NCBI GenBank assembly: GCA_016932435.1
Contig: JAFGCW010000050.1
Span: 1 to 45,810 of the forward strand
Direction of reading: 5' to 3'
DNA from: Dehalococcoidales bacterium
GTDB taxonomy: Bacteria; Chloroflexota; Dehalococcoidia; Dehalococcoidales; UBA2162
DNA length: 45,810 bases
Shown here: piece after piece, positions 6,900 through 15,191 of the stretch
How positions within the stretch are numbered: the first letter of the stretch is position 1
How the letters are laid out: the number at the start of each line of letters is the position of its first letter
Notes under the pieces: model-generated
Database searches by the model: none
Seen by the model: the letters and a program-made list of their open reading frames with translations, nothing else
What the model was told of the DNA's origin: nothing
Made by a program: the position numbers and the translations under genes

Positions 6900-9584
6900 A
6901 TGAACGAAATCAAAAACGAAAAGCTGCTAAAGGAACGCGAAGACTATAAGGTATTTAATCGAAACGACAGTAACGACTACTGGGCTTATACGATATGCGG
7001 CGGATGTTATTGCGTATGCGGGGCGAAGGTCAGGGTAGTCGACGGACAACCGGTAGCTATTGAAGGGATACCCGAGAGTGATCTTGGAGGGCAGGGCGGT
7101 CTCTGTGGTAAAGGCGTGGCTACTATCATGGACTACCATGATCCGAACCGGGTAAATTATCCGGTCAAGAGGACGAATCCAAAAAAAGGAATCGGTGAAG
7201 ACCCGGGCTGGCAGAGGATTTCATGGGACGAGGCTCTCGATACTATTGCTGAAAAACTCAGAAAAATAAGAGAAACGGACCCCAGACAACTTATCTGGGG
7301 ATTCACACCGAGTCCCGGAACAACTTTTAAGGCTACGATCCTTGTTTCGCCGTTCTTCGTTTCTTTCGGTACCCTCAATCGGGCGGCTGGTGGTGTCGGC
7401 ACTGCCTGCGGTGCAGTTGCCCATCATATAGGTGCCCTGGTACATGCCGCCTGGGATATACTTCCCGACTATAAATACTGTAACTATGTTCTACGGTGTG
7501 GAGGAAACGAAGGTGTAGCCGGTGGCCGTTCCCTGGCTACCGCCATCCGGCTGGGAGCAGAAGCCAGAGATCGCGGGATGAAAATGGTCGTTATGGACCC
7601 GGTCGGATATATCTCAGGGAGTAAAGCAGAGGAATGGATACCGATTCTGCCCGGCACTGACCTGGCGGTATTCCTGGCAATGGCGAACCTTATTGTCAAC
7701 GAGATAGGGACCTACGACGTTGAATTCATCCGGTCAAGGACGAACGGACCATACCTTGCCGGACCGGATAGAAAGTTTATAAGAGATACAGAAACTGGGC
7801 ATCCATTAATCTGGGATGAACATGACGGAAAAGCCAAACCCTACGATGATCCAACTCTTACCCGTCCTTCTCTCGAAGGCGAATACACCGTTAATGGAGT
7901 GAAATGCCATCCTTCATTTAACCTGCTGAAAGAACACCTTAAGCAGTACCAGCCGGGATGGGCAGCCGAGATAAGCACTGTCCCCGAGGAGACGATAAGA
8001 AGACTTGCTAAAGAACTTGTCGAAGAAGCCAGGATAGGCAGTACTATAGAAATAAACGGGCAAGAGGTACCATACAGACCGGCATGCGTTGTCGGATATA
8101 AGGGCGTAAATACGCACACAAACGGTCTCCACCAGTACGCAGCTCTAACACTGATAAACTCGCTGCTGGGAAACCAGGACGTTTGTGGTGGCATTGTGGG
8201 TTCGGGGACTGTGAGAGGATTCGGCCATCCCGAAACAGGTCGTCCCAGTTTTCAACCGTATGCGGGGTACGATGGGATGCTTACACCGGGCGTCTGGTTC
8301 TCCAAGGCTCCCTGGCCGCCGCCGGAATCATCCGGCCCGGGACTTATAAACTTTACAGATGTATTTCCCCACGCAGGAAGAAATCCCTATCCGTATTGCG
8401 AGGACTGGGATGAGATATGGAGTAACGCCGGAAGGCCGTACGAACCCCAGGCGTTAGGACTCTATGGTGCCAATACAGTAATGAGCGCCGGCAATCCCAA
8501 ACCGGCTGAAGAATTTCTCAAAACAGTACCCTTTATCTTTTCACTTAACACCGTCCATAATGAGACTACCGAAGGATTCGCCGATATCGTACTGCCCGAA
8601 TGCCACTTCCTCGAAAACCTTGATCCAAGTTCATCCCAGGGTTATTTCTTCAACTACCCGATAGGTATGGATAAATGGAGTTTTCATGTTGGTATGCCGG
8701 TATGCGAGCCGAAATATGAAAGAAGATGTACGACGGATATACTCTTCGACCTGGCTGAAAGGGTTGGTATAAGGGAGCAATACAATACCTTCCTTGAGAA
8801 CTGGTTTTCAAATAAGCAAATGAAATGGGAACAGTCCGCTACCCCCCCTACCAGCTTCGATATTATTAAACCGGGGGAAAACATCAGGACGTACGAGTTC
8901 GTCGACCGGGCATTGAAGTTCTATTTCGGTGAAGAACGCGGCCTGGAATGGTTCATGGAAAACGGGGTAATGACCTGGGATAAGAAACCGGAAGAATGTT
9001 ACTGGAGATATCATGTCGATGCCCGGATTCCCGTATACTATGAGATTCATGAACATGACCGTGAAAAGGTCAAGCAAAGAGCAGAAAAAATCGGCTTACA
9101 CATGGAATGGGAACAGTATACTGCGCTTCTCAGCTATTTCCCGGCAAAATTTTACACCGATGTAGAACCTGACTCCGAGTATAATCTTGTCGGTGTGTCA
9201 ACCCGGGATGTCCTGCACACCCAGAGATTTTCAGCAGAAAATCCGTATGTAGATGAACTTAGCCAGATTAACCCTTATACGTATAATATTGTCATGCATG
9301 AAGAAGCGGGTAAAGAAAAAGGTATCTCTGATGGTGATACGATCTGCCTGGAAAATATCCGTGGTGATAAAGTTACCGGACGCGTCAAACTCTCAAGACT
9401 TGTTCACCGCCATGCAGTTGCAATCGTAGGACTTGGTGGCTGGGCGAAAGGACGCCCCGTTGCATTAGGTAAAGGTACTAACTTCAATGAGTTACTTATT
9501 GCCGATCATAAACATATTGACCCGCTATGCGGTGCTTTCGAAATATGTGTAAAAGTAAAAGCTTATAAGGTGGATTCCGAATAA
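6900..9584 (+). CDS. Molybdopterin oxidoreductase catalytic subunit, cytoplasmic (DMSO reductase family)
   Basis: About 894 residues. The N-terminal 4Fe-4S site is C33-x2-C36-x3-C40 with C69 (CGKG, whose Lys usually relays electrons to the pterin). The molybdopterin domains follow: GDPGWQRISWDEALD, FGTLNRAAGGVGTACG with C170 as probable Mo ligand, MDPVGYISGSKAEEWIPILPGTD, and a C-terminal dinucleotide-binding domain. No twin-arginine signal is present, so it should stay in the cytoplasm. The start is uncertain: ATG at 6900 or TTG at 6864, neither with a clear ribosome site. The stop overlaps the start of the Fe-S subunit (TAATG). No membrane anchor follows. The substrate is unknown; a soluble two-subunit molybdoenzyme beside CoA-transferases suggests a catabolic hydroxylase, dehydrogenase or transhydroxylase rather than a respiratory reductase. 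Confidence 0.88.
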   Translation: MNEIKNEKLLKEREDYKVFNRNDSNDYWAYTICGGCYCVCGAKVRVVDGQPVAIEGIPESDLGGQGGLCGKGVATIMDYHDPNRVNYPVKRTNPKKGIGEDPGWQRISWDEALDTIAEKLRKIRETDPRQLIWGFTPSPGTTFKATILVSPFFVSFGTLNRAAGGVGTACGAVAHHIGALVHAAWDILPDYKYCNYVLRCGGNEGVAGGRSLATAIRLGAEARDRGMKMVVMDPVGYISGSKAEEWIPILPGTDLAVFLAMANLIVNEIGTYDVEFIRSRTNGPYLAGPDRKFIRDTETGHPLIWDEHDGKAKPYDDPTLTRPSLEGEYTVNGVKCHPSFNLLKEHLKQYQPGWAAEISTVPEETIRRLAKELVEEARIGSTIEINGQEVPYRPACVVGYKGVNTHTNGLHQYAALTLINSLLGNQDVCGGIVGSGTVRGFGHPETGRPSFQPYAGYDGMLTPGVWFSKAPWPPPESSGPGLINFTDVFPHAGRNPYPYCEDWDEIWSNAGRPYEPQALGLYGANTVMSAGNPKPAEEFLKTVPFIFSLNTVHNETTEGFADIVLPECHFLENLDPSSSQGYFFNYPIGMDKWSFHVGMPVCEPKYERRCTTDILFDLAERVGIREQYNTFLENWFSNKQMKWEQSATPPTSFDIIKPGENIRTYEFVDRALKFYFGEERGLEWFMENGVMTWDKKPEECYWRYHVDARIPVYYEIHEHDREKVKQRAEKIGLHMEWEQYTALLSYFPAKFYTDVEPDSEYNLVGVSTRDVLHTQRFSAENPYVDELSQINPYTYNIVMHEEAGKEKGISDGDTICLENIRGDKVTGRVKLSRLVHRHAVAIVGLGGWAKGRPVALGKGTNFNELLIADHKHIDPLCGAFEICVKVKAYKVDSE

Positions 9585-10390
9585 TGAGATACGGTATGGT
9601 TATAAACCTGCATAAGTGTGTCGGGTGTTACGCCTGTGTAATAAAGTGCAAGCAGGAGCATTTCCTCCCTCCTGATATGACCTGGGGAAAATTAATGATC
9701 GCCGAAACGGGAACCTATCCGGACGTAATAAAACATACCTATCCCGTAATGTGTAATCATTGTCAGGAACCTGCCTGTCTGGAATCCTGCCCGACCGGCG
9801 CTACTCAACAACGTGAAGACGGCGTAGTCTGGATCGATCAGGATAAATGCACCGGCTGTAAGAACTGCATCGATGCCTGTCCTTACCAGATACGCACATT
9901 TTTTTCGGACAGGATTGATTACTTCCGTAACCAGGGGCCGACCGAATATGAAAAACTGGCTGAAAAATTATTTCCATTGAAAAATGATATAGTCATCAAG
10001 TGTGATTTCTGCAAGGACAGAATCGACGAAGGTATCAAAAAGGGTCTAAAGCCGGGAGTGGACCGTGAAGCTACGCCGGCTTGCGTCAATATTTGCCCGG
10101 CTAAGGCACGGTACTTCGGCGACCTGGATGATCCTGAAAGTGAAGTATCGAAGCTTATCAAGGAAAAAGATGCAGTACGATTACACCCGGGATTCGGTAC
10201 TGAACCGTCTGTATATTACATCTATTCTGGAGTCATGCCTGAGGACAGGCTCATATCTCTCTCTTCTTATCCGGGTTCAGCCAGGTATTCCATGTCATTG
10301 TTCCTGATGACGGCCAAACAGGCACATCAGGATGTCGATGATGAAAATGACAAACCGGTAGAGTCTGTAACCGCGGAAAACAAAGAATAA
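9584..10390 (+). CDS. Four-cluster ferredoxin subunit of the molybdoenzyme (DmsB/HycB-like)
   Basis: A 268-residue iron-sulphur protein with four cysteine groups: CVGCYACVIKC, CNHCQEPACLESCP, CTGCKNCIDACP, and CDFC followed about 23 residues later by ACVNICP. That is the arrangement of DmsB/PhsB-type electron-transfer subunits that wire a molybdopterin subunit to a partner. Its start overlaps the catalytic subunit's stop by one base, so translation is coupled. The usual third gene for a membrane anchor is missing: the next gene is on the opposite strand 24 bases away. Residues after about 200 are poorly conserved. Its electron partner is therefore probably soluble, for example ferredoxin or an electron-transfer flavoprotein. 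Confidence 0.9.
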   Translation: MRYGMVINLHKCVGCYACVIKCKQEHFLPPDMTWGKLMIAETGTYPDVIKHTYPVMCNHCQEPACLESCPTGATQQREDGVVWIDQDKCTGCKNCIDACPYQIRTFFSDRIDYFRNQGPTEYEKLAEKLFPLKNDIVIKCDFCKDRIDEGIKKGLKPGVDREATPACVNICPAKARYFGDLDDPESEVSKLIKEKDAVRLHPGFGTEPSVYYIYSGVMPEDRLISLSSYPGSARYSMSLFLMTAKQAHQDVDDENDKPVESVTAENKE

Positions 10391-10414
10391 ACTCTAAAGG
10401 CGATATCCCTGTGG

Positions 10415-11416
10415 TTATGCATTCTGGTGAGTGTATCTACTCCAGTTCCTGGTGATACTCCTCTCGAAGTTGAATGACTCACCTTCGACAAGCTTCTTTG
10501 CTGCCTCATAGGTTATCCGTCGACAGTTATCGATGTCTTGCTTCAGATTAGCAAGATATTCCTCGTTATGCAGTTTAATATCGTCAGGTATTCCGGACTC
10601 CATACGTGTCATGAAGTCTTCTTCTGAATCTTTATAGAGTCTTTCACCTGCTCCAAGCATCTGAGAAGCCATCATTACCTCAGAGATTTCCATTGAGCGA
10701 GACAGCGGAGACCAGCCGTCATCCGGCTTACCGATTATGTTATCAGCACTAACCCTGACATCATTGAAAATAACTTCCCACTGGTTATCGCCGGCAATAG
10801 TGGTTAATCGGGTAATATTCAAACCGGGACTGCTTGCATCGACGAGAAACAGTGTGATACCGTCTTCCGGATCATCGCCGGATTTCGTCCGGGCGGGAAC
10901 GAGAAAGTAATCGGCAATACCGGCATTATGGACAAACAATCTAACTCCGTTAAGCAGGTGATTTTCACCATCAGCGATGGCTGAAATGGTCACATCATCA
11001 GGATTCAACTCTGTCCCTTCCAGTCCCGGGTCAGATGCGCCCAGAACGGCGGCGATTATCTTTTCGCCTTCTATAAGCCTGGGTAATATATTAGACTTCT
11101 GACTATCGCTGCCAACTTCGAGGATTATTAACCCACCGAGTACGATAGTGGACGTATACGGACTCGCGAATGCAGCCCTGCCGAATTCCTCGTAGAGGAC
11201 GGCAAGATCGACCAGGTTCATTTCACTGCCGCCGTACTGTTCAGGGAAAACCAGTCCCAGCCATCCAAGTTCGGTTATCTTATTCCACAGGTCCGGGGAA
11301 TACCCAAGTTTGCCAGCTTCTACCTCGGCGATAACATCCTCGGTACATTCTTTTTCAAGGAAATCTCGGGTTGATGCTCTCAGCATTTCCTGCTCTTCAG
11401 TGAAACTTACGTTCAT
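10415..11416 (-). CDS. Acyl-CoA dehydrogenase-like protein, short C-terminus
   Basis: At 333 residues it is about 45-50 shorter than usual. The N-terminal helical domain (FTEEQEMLRASTRDFLEKE, ELGWLGLVFPEQYGGSEM, AVLYEEFGRAAFASPY) and the central beta domain (VLGASDPGLEG, LNGVRLFVHNAGIADYFLV, ITRLTTIAGDNQWEVIFNDVRV) are normal. The C-terminal helical domain is partial: the flavin-binding Q-x-x-G-G-x-G region and the catalytic Glu segment are absent, and the protein ends after FERSITRNWSRYTHQNA. The stop lies only 24 bases from the convergent Fe-S gene, so no lost tail remains. It may be a non-catalytic partner of another dehydrogenase or a decayed copy. It has its own good promoter (11468-11496), which argues for expression. 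Confidence 0.8.
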   Translation of the reverse strand: MNVSFTEEQEMLRASTRDFLEKECTEDVIAEVEAGKLGYSPDLWNKITELGWLGLVFPEQYGGSEMNLVDLAVLYEEFGRAAFASPYTSTIVLGGLIILEVGSDSQKSNILPRLIEGEKIIAAVLGASDPGLEGTELNPDDVTISAIADGENHLLNGVRLFVHNAGIADYFLVPARTKSGDDPEDGITLFLVDASSPGLNITRLTTIAGDNQWEVIFNDVRVSADNIIGKPDDGWSPLSRSMEISEVMMASQMLGAGERLYKDSEEDFMTRMESGIPDDIKLHNEEYLANLKQDIDNCRRITYEAAKKLVEGESFNFERSITRNWSRYTHQNA

Positions 11417-11467
11417 GCCACGCTCCAGATAACTATCGTTGTACTAATTTACCGGTGTAGTGCAACT

Positions 11468-11496
11468 ATTATACAATTCAGTCTCCAACACATCAA
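11468..11496 (-). promoter_or_regulatory. Promoter of the acyl-CoA dehydrogenase-like gene
   Basis: Minus strand TTGATG (11496-11491), 17-base spacer, TATAAT (11473-11468). Transcription would start near 11461, about 45 bases before the start codon at 11416. Confidence 0.72.
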
Positions 11497-11527
11497 ATGG
11501 TACTCGTTCTCACATCACAGGTATAAA

Positions 11528-11556
11528 TTGACGCACCGGAGTTTGATAGCTACAAT
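11528..11556 (+). promoter_or_regulatory. Promoter of the second CoA-transferase gene
   Basis: Plus strand TTGACG (11528-11533), 17-base spacer, TACAAT (11551-11556). The predicted transcript begins near 11563, which leaves almost no leader before the ATG at 11566 and supports translation from the TTG at 11599. Confidence 0.72.
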
Positions 11557-11598
11557 AAGCAAAATATGTCAATGATTTATTCTGAAAGGAGGTCCTCA

Positions 11599-12786
11599 TT
11601 GGATTCACTCGAAGGTATCAGAGTTCTTGACCTGTCCCGTTTTCAGGCGTGTCCTCTTTGCGGTATGGTACTGGCCGACATGGGAGCCGAAGTGATCAGG
11701 ATAGAGGAACCACGGGGAGCGGCGGATAGGACCTGGGGACAGCTTGGTCCGGATGGCGAAACTCTGTTGTACAAGGTGATTGGACGAAGCAAGAAATGTG
11801 CCAGTTTAAAATTAAACACTCCGGCAGGCAGGGAAATTTTCCACGAACTGGTAAAAAAATCCGACGTGATTCTCCACAATTATACTCCGGGTGCTCCTAT
11901 AGCCGCTGAAGTCGATTATGAACTGCTTAAAAGTATAAACGAGGGTATCATACTGGCCGCCCTTTCCGGTTACGGCCAGGACGGGCCTGACGCCCGGAGG
12001 CCGGGTTTTGACGGAACGGCACAGGCCAGGTCCGGCGGTATGGTACTGACGGGGTTCCCGGGCAACGATCCTATTAAAACAGGTATTCCATTCATCGATG
12101 TTACGGCCGGACTTTTTACCACGGTAGGGGTGCTAAATGCTCTTTACCACCGGGAAAAGACCGGACAAGGACAGACGATCGACGTATCGCTGTACGATAC
12201 GGCAACATTTGTTTCGCAGTCGATGGGAACGCTGCTGCTTTACCATTTTTATGGCGAAATACGAAAGCAAATAGGAAATCGCGGATTTCACTCGTACAAC
12301 ACCTGCCTTGAAGCTAAGGACGGCTGGGTGGTTCTTTCCATAGTAACCAACAGTATCTGGAAACGATTTACTGAGAAGATAGGTAAAGCGGAAATGGCTG
12401 ATGATCCCAGGTTCGGAAGCGATATGGACCGTTTTCATAATGCGGACGCAATTAACGAAGTGGTCGGTAAGTGGGTCGCGGAACATACGGTCGAGGAACT
12501 GGTTAAACTCTGTGAAGAAGCCCGTGTACCATGCGAACCGGTGCAGACGATAGACCAGTTATTGACTGATCCGCAGGTACAGTCTCGTGAGATGGTGCAG
12601 CAGATTGATTTTCCGGGATTAGGTGAAATCCCGATACCCGGATTCCCCGTGAAAATGTCTCTGACTCCGGGAAGTATCAGAAGTCACGCACCGGGACTTG
12701 GTGAACACAACGATTATGTATATAGAGAACTCCTGAATCTCAGTACTGAAAAGATAGCATCTCTGAAAGAAGAAGGAGTAATTTAA
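11599..12786 (+). CDS. CaiB/BaiF family (class III) CoA-transferase
   Basis: About 395 residues. The frame is open from an ATG at 11566, but an ideal ribosome site AAAGGAGGT (11585-11593) lies five bases before TTG at 11599, and the protein from there (MDSLEGIRVLDLS) aligns with the usual family N-terminus. Family marks are LADMGAEVIRIEEP, GRSKKCASLKLNTPAG, the probable catalytic Asp in GFDGTAQARSGG, HREKTGQGQTIDVSLYD, and the end PGLGEHNDYVYRELL. It transfers CoA between acids by an aspartyl-CoA intermediate. The amidohydrolase follows 33 bases downstream and is likely cotranscribed. It is a distant paralogue of the CoA-transferase at 5501-6718. Confidence 0.88.
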   Translation: MDSLEGIRVLDLSRFQACPLCGMVLADMGAEVIRIEEPRGAADRTWGQLGPDGETLLYKVIGRSKKCASLKLNTPAGREIFHELVKKSDVILHNYTPGAPIAAEVDYELLKSINEGIILAALSGYGQDGPDARRPGFDGTAQARSGGMVLTGFPGNDPIKTGIPFIDVTAGLFTTVGVLNALYHREKTGQGQTIDVSLYDTATFVSQSMGTLLLYHFYGEIRKQIGNRGFHSYNTCLEAKDGWVVLSIVTNSIWKRFTEKIGKAEMADDPRFGSDMDRFHNADAINEVVGKWVAEHTVEELVKLCEEARVPCEPVQTIDQLLTDPQVQSREMVQQIDFPGLGEIPIPGFPVKMSLTPGSIRSHAPGLGEHNDYVYRELLNLSTEKIASLKEEGVI

Positions 12787-12818
12787 CTCAAGACATAAAT
12801 AGAAAGCAGGTGTAAAAG

Positions 12819-13811
12819 ATGATTATAGACATGTTCTGCCATATTTTAACCCCAAAGTACAAGGAAGAATTTTACAGGATTACTCCTGAAAATTTTTACC
12901 TGAAGAATGTCATCGATAGTCTTCCAACACTTTTTGATCTCGAACACAGGTTCAAAATCATGGATAAGTATGAAGATCTGGCACACGTACTGACACTGGG
13001 CTTGCCACCAGTCGAAGCAATAGCCACCGGCGACAAGGCAATTGAACTGGCAAGACTGGCTAACGATGAAATGGCTGAACTTGTTCAAAAATATCCGGAC
13101 AAATTTCCTGCCGCGGCTGCTTCACTGCCGATGGATAATGTCGATGCTGCTCTGGAGGAAATAGACAGGGCGGTAAATGAGTTGAATCTTAAAGGCATAC
13201 AACTGCTTACACCTGTGATCGACAAGCCGCTGGATCTTCCTGAGTATATGCCTATCTACCAGAAAATGTCGGAATACGATCTGCCGATATGGATTCATCC
13301 GACGCGTTCCGCGGATTATACCGATTATAAATCCGAGCCCAGGTCACGGTATATGATATTCAGCAATCTCGGCTGGCCGTATGAGACCGCTACCTTTATG
13401 ACGAGGATGGTATTCAGCGGTGTTCTCGAGAAATTCCCCAACCTGAAAATAATAACTCATCACTGCGGCGGGATGATACCCTTCCTGGAGCGGCGAATGG
13501 AAGGCTCTTACGACCATGCGGTTATCCTTCGCGGAGCGAAATACACCAAAGACCTGTCGAAACCGCATATAGACTACTTCAAGATGTTTTACTACGATAC
13601 GGCGTTATACGGCAGTACTCCTGCTCTGATGTGTGGTTATGAATTCTGCGGCGTCGACCAGATGGTATTCGCGACCGATTTTCCCTTCGACAGCGAGTAT
13701 GGAGACAGGTATACACGCGAAACCATACACTCTGTTGAAGAGATGCCGATTAGCGACGAAGATAAATACAAGATATTCGAGGGTAACGCCAGACGGCTGT
13801 TACACCTGTAG
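12819..13811 (+). CDS. Amidohydrolase family 2 (ACMSD/decarboxylase-like TIM barrel)
   Basis: A 330-residue TIM-barrel protein of the amidohydrolase-2 group, which includes aminocarboxymuconate-semialdehyde, gamma-resorcylate and related decarboxylases and ring-opening hydrolases. Visible motifs are the opening IIDMFCHIL, PAAAASLPM, LKGIQL, the strand ending IWIHPTR, KIITHHCGGMIPF, and FATDFPFDSEYG with the conserved Asp. In this family the opening is normally D-x-H-x-H, which binds metal. Here residue 6 is Phe and only H8 remains, so one metal ligand is missing. It follows the CoA-transferase by 33 bases. A role on a CoA ester or free carboxylate is plausible; the reaction is not known. Confidence 0.8.
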   Translation: MIIDMFCHILTPKYKEEFYRITPENFYLKNVIDSLPTLFDLEHRFKIMDKYEDLAHVLTLGLPPVEAIATGDKAIELARLANDEMAELVQKYPDKFPAAAASLPMDNVDAALEEIDRAVNELNLKGIQLLTPVIDKPLDLPEYMPIYQKMSEYDLPIWIHPTRSADYTDYKSEPRSRYMIFSNLGWPYETATFMTRMVFSGVLEKFPNLKIITHHCGGMIPFLERRMEGSYDHAVILRGAKYTKDLSKPHIDYFKMFYYDTALYGSTPALMCGYEFCGVDQMVFATDFPFDSEYGDRYTRETIHSVEEMPISDEDKYKIFEGNARRLLHL

Positions 13812-13833
13812 ATAATCCGTTACTTATTTCAGA

Positions 13834-15147
13834 TTATGCTTGTACCTTCAGCTTTGTCAGGGCTTCAATCAGGCTGAAGCGTTCGTCGACGATATTCTGA
13901 ATTTGGAGTAAATCTTCTTCTTTCAGATGACTAAAGCGACCCATGGTACCCGTAAATTCTTGAATCGGGAGTCTGTTCTTCGGTTTGTAGTTGAGTTTAT
14001 AAACTCCCTCTTCGCATTCCCAGAGGGGGAAATAATTCGTCTCCACTGCCATTCTGCTGATTTCAATCGAACTATTTTCGGGCGACCTCCATCCTGTATA
14101 ACACGGTGAAAACACGTGGATATATACCATCCCGTCTTTAACCTGTTTGGCCTTCTCCAGTTTTTGAGCATAGTCCTCGAGGTGACTGAGAGTAGCCGTA
14201 GCAGTATAAGGAATGCCATGATCTGCCATTATCAGAGGCATATACTTGGAGTTGTTCCGTTTGCCTGCCCTGTAATCACCGACCGGGGAAGTAAACGTCC
14301 ACGCAGCAAACGGGGTTGTACCGGAACTCTGGATACCGGTTGCCATATACGCCTCATTGTCAACACAGATATAGATGATATTCTCATTTCGTTCTGCGGT
14401 ACCTGACAGACCGGCAAAACCGACATCAGCTGTCGCGCCGTCCCCGACCATCACCACGCACATAATATCCTGACCGGTTTTCTGGTAATAACGTTTTGCT
14501 CCTGCGGCAGTCGAAGCAGCGTTGGTCATGAGCGCGAAATAACATGGGACACGCGCGCTTGCCTGCATGTTGATACCCTGTGTTATCCTTGAACAACAAC
14601 CGGGAGTGCCGAAAAAGACAACATTGTCTCCCAGAATCTTGCCTGTTATCCGGGACATGGTCTCGATAGGACACCCCGAGCACAACCCGACACCCTGAGT
14701 AAAAAGGTCTTCGGTAATAAAGTGACTTCGTACTTTCTCGTTATCACTCACGAGTTCAAGCGCTTCATAGGGACAGGCTTTCACACATTCCGGGTCTCCA
14801 TCACATAATTCGCATTTGAATGCAACCTGGCTGTTCTCATCCAGGAATATGTTGCCGTAGGTGCACGCCTCTACGCAGCTTCCGCAGCCGATACAGTTAG
14901 CAGTTATCACGCGTACGACTCCGTCTTCCTCACTTTTCACGATTGCGTCGGAAGGACAAGCATTCATGCACATCGGTTGAGCACACTGATAACAGGATAT
15001 GTTTTTTGACCTGGCAACTTTATGAACATCCTCCGCCTTGATAACTGAGCCGGACGCTCCAGCCCTCGCTGCGCACGCATCCTCACAGGCATGACAATCC
15101 GGAGGACAGTCTCTTCTTTTTACCAGTGTATCGTAAAATCTCGCCAT
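13834..15147 (-). CDS. 2-oxoacid:ferredoxin oxidoreductase beta (TPP) subunit fused to a four-cluster ferredoxin domain
   Basis: A 437-residue fusion. Residues 1-150 hold sixteen cysteines in four groups: C14/C18/C21/C25, C52/C55/C60/C64, C85/C88/C91/C95 and C112/C115/C121/C125, in the style of DmsB/HycB ferredoxins. Residues from about 150 to 437 are a PorB-type thiamine-diphosphate domain: GLCSGCP, FFGTPGCCS, the TPP/Mg motif VGDGATADVGFAGLSG, then DNEAYMATGIQSSG. Ordinary PorB proteins (about 300 residues) lack the N-terminal part. It is the last gene of the gamma-delta-alpha-beta operon, 44 bases after alpha. The enzyme would oxidise pyruvate or another 2-oxoacid to acyl-CoA, or run in reverse. 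The extra clusters could extend the electron path to another partner. Confidence 0.87.
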   Translation of the reverse strand: MARFYDTLVKRRDCPPDCHACEDACAARAGASGSVIKAEDVHKVARSKNISCYQCAQPMCMNACPSDAIVKSEEDGVVRVITANCIGCGSCVEACTYGNIFLDENSQVAFKCELCDGDPECVKACPYEALELVSDNEKVRSHFITEDLFTQGVGLCSGCPIETMSRITGKILGDNVVFFGTPGCCSRITQGINMQASARVPCYFALMTNAASTAAGAKRYYQKTGQDIMCVVMVGDGATADVGFAGLSGTAERNENIIYICVDNEAYMATGIQSSGTTPFAAWTFTSPVGDYRAGKRNNSKYMPLIMADHGIPYTATATLSHLEDYAQKLEKAKQVKDGMVYIHVFSPCYTGWRSPENSSIEISRMAVETNYFPLWECEEGVYKLNYKPKNRLPIQEFTGTMGRFSHLKEEDLLQIQNIVDERFSLIEALTKLKVQA

Positions 15148-15191
15148 TTATATTCCCTTTCCGGTAATAGTAATCGAGGTAAAAATTTGTT

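Noticed and set aside
6900..10390. Identification of the molybdoenzyme as pyrogallol-phloroglucinol transhydroxylase
   Set aside because: Subunit sizes agree, but the N-terminal 4Fe-4S cysteines and a Cys at the presumed Mo-ligand position do not fit that enzyme.
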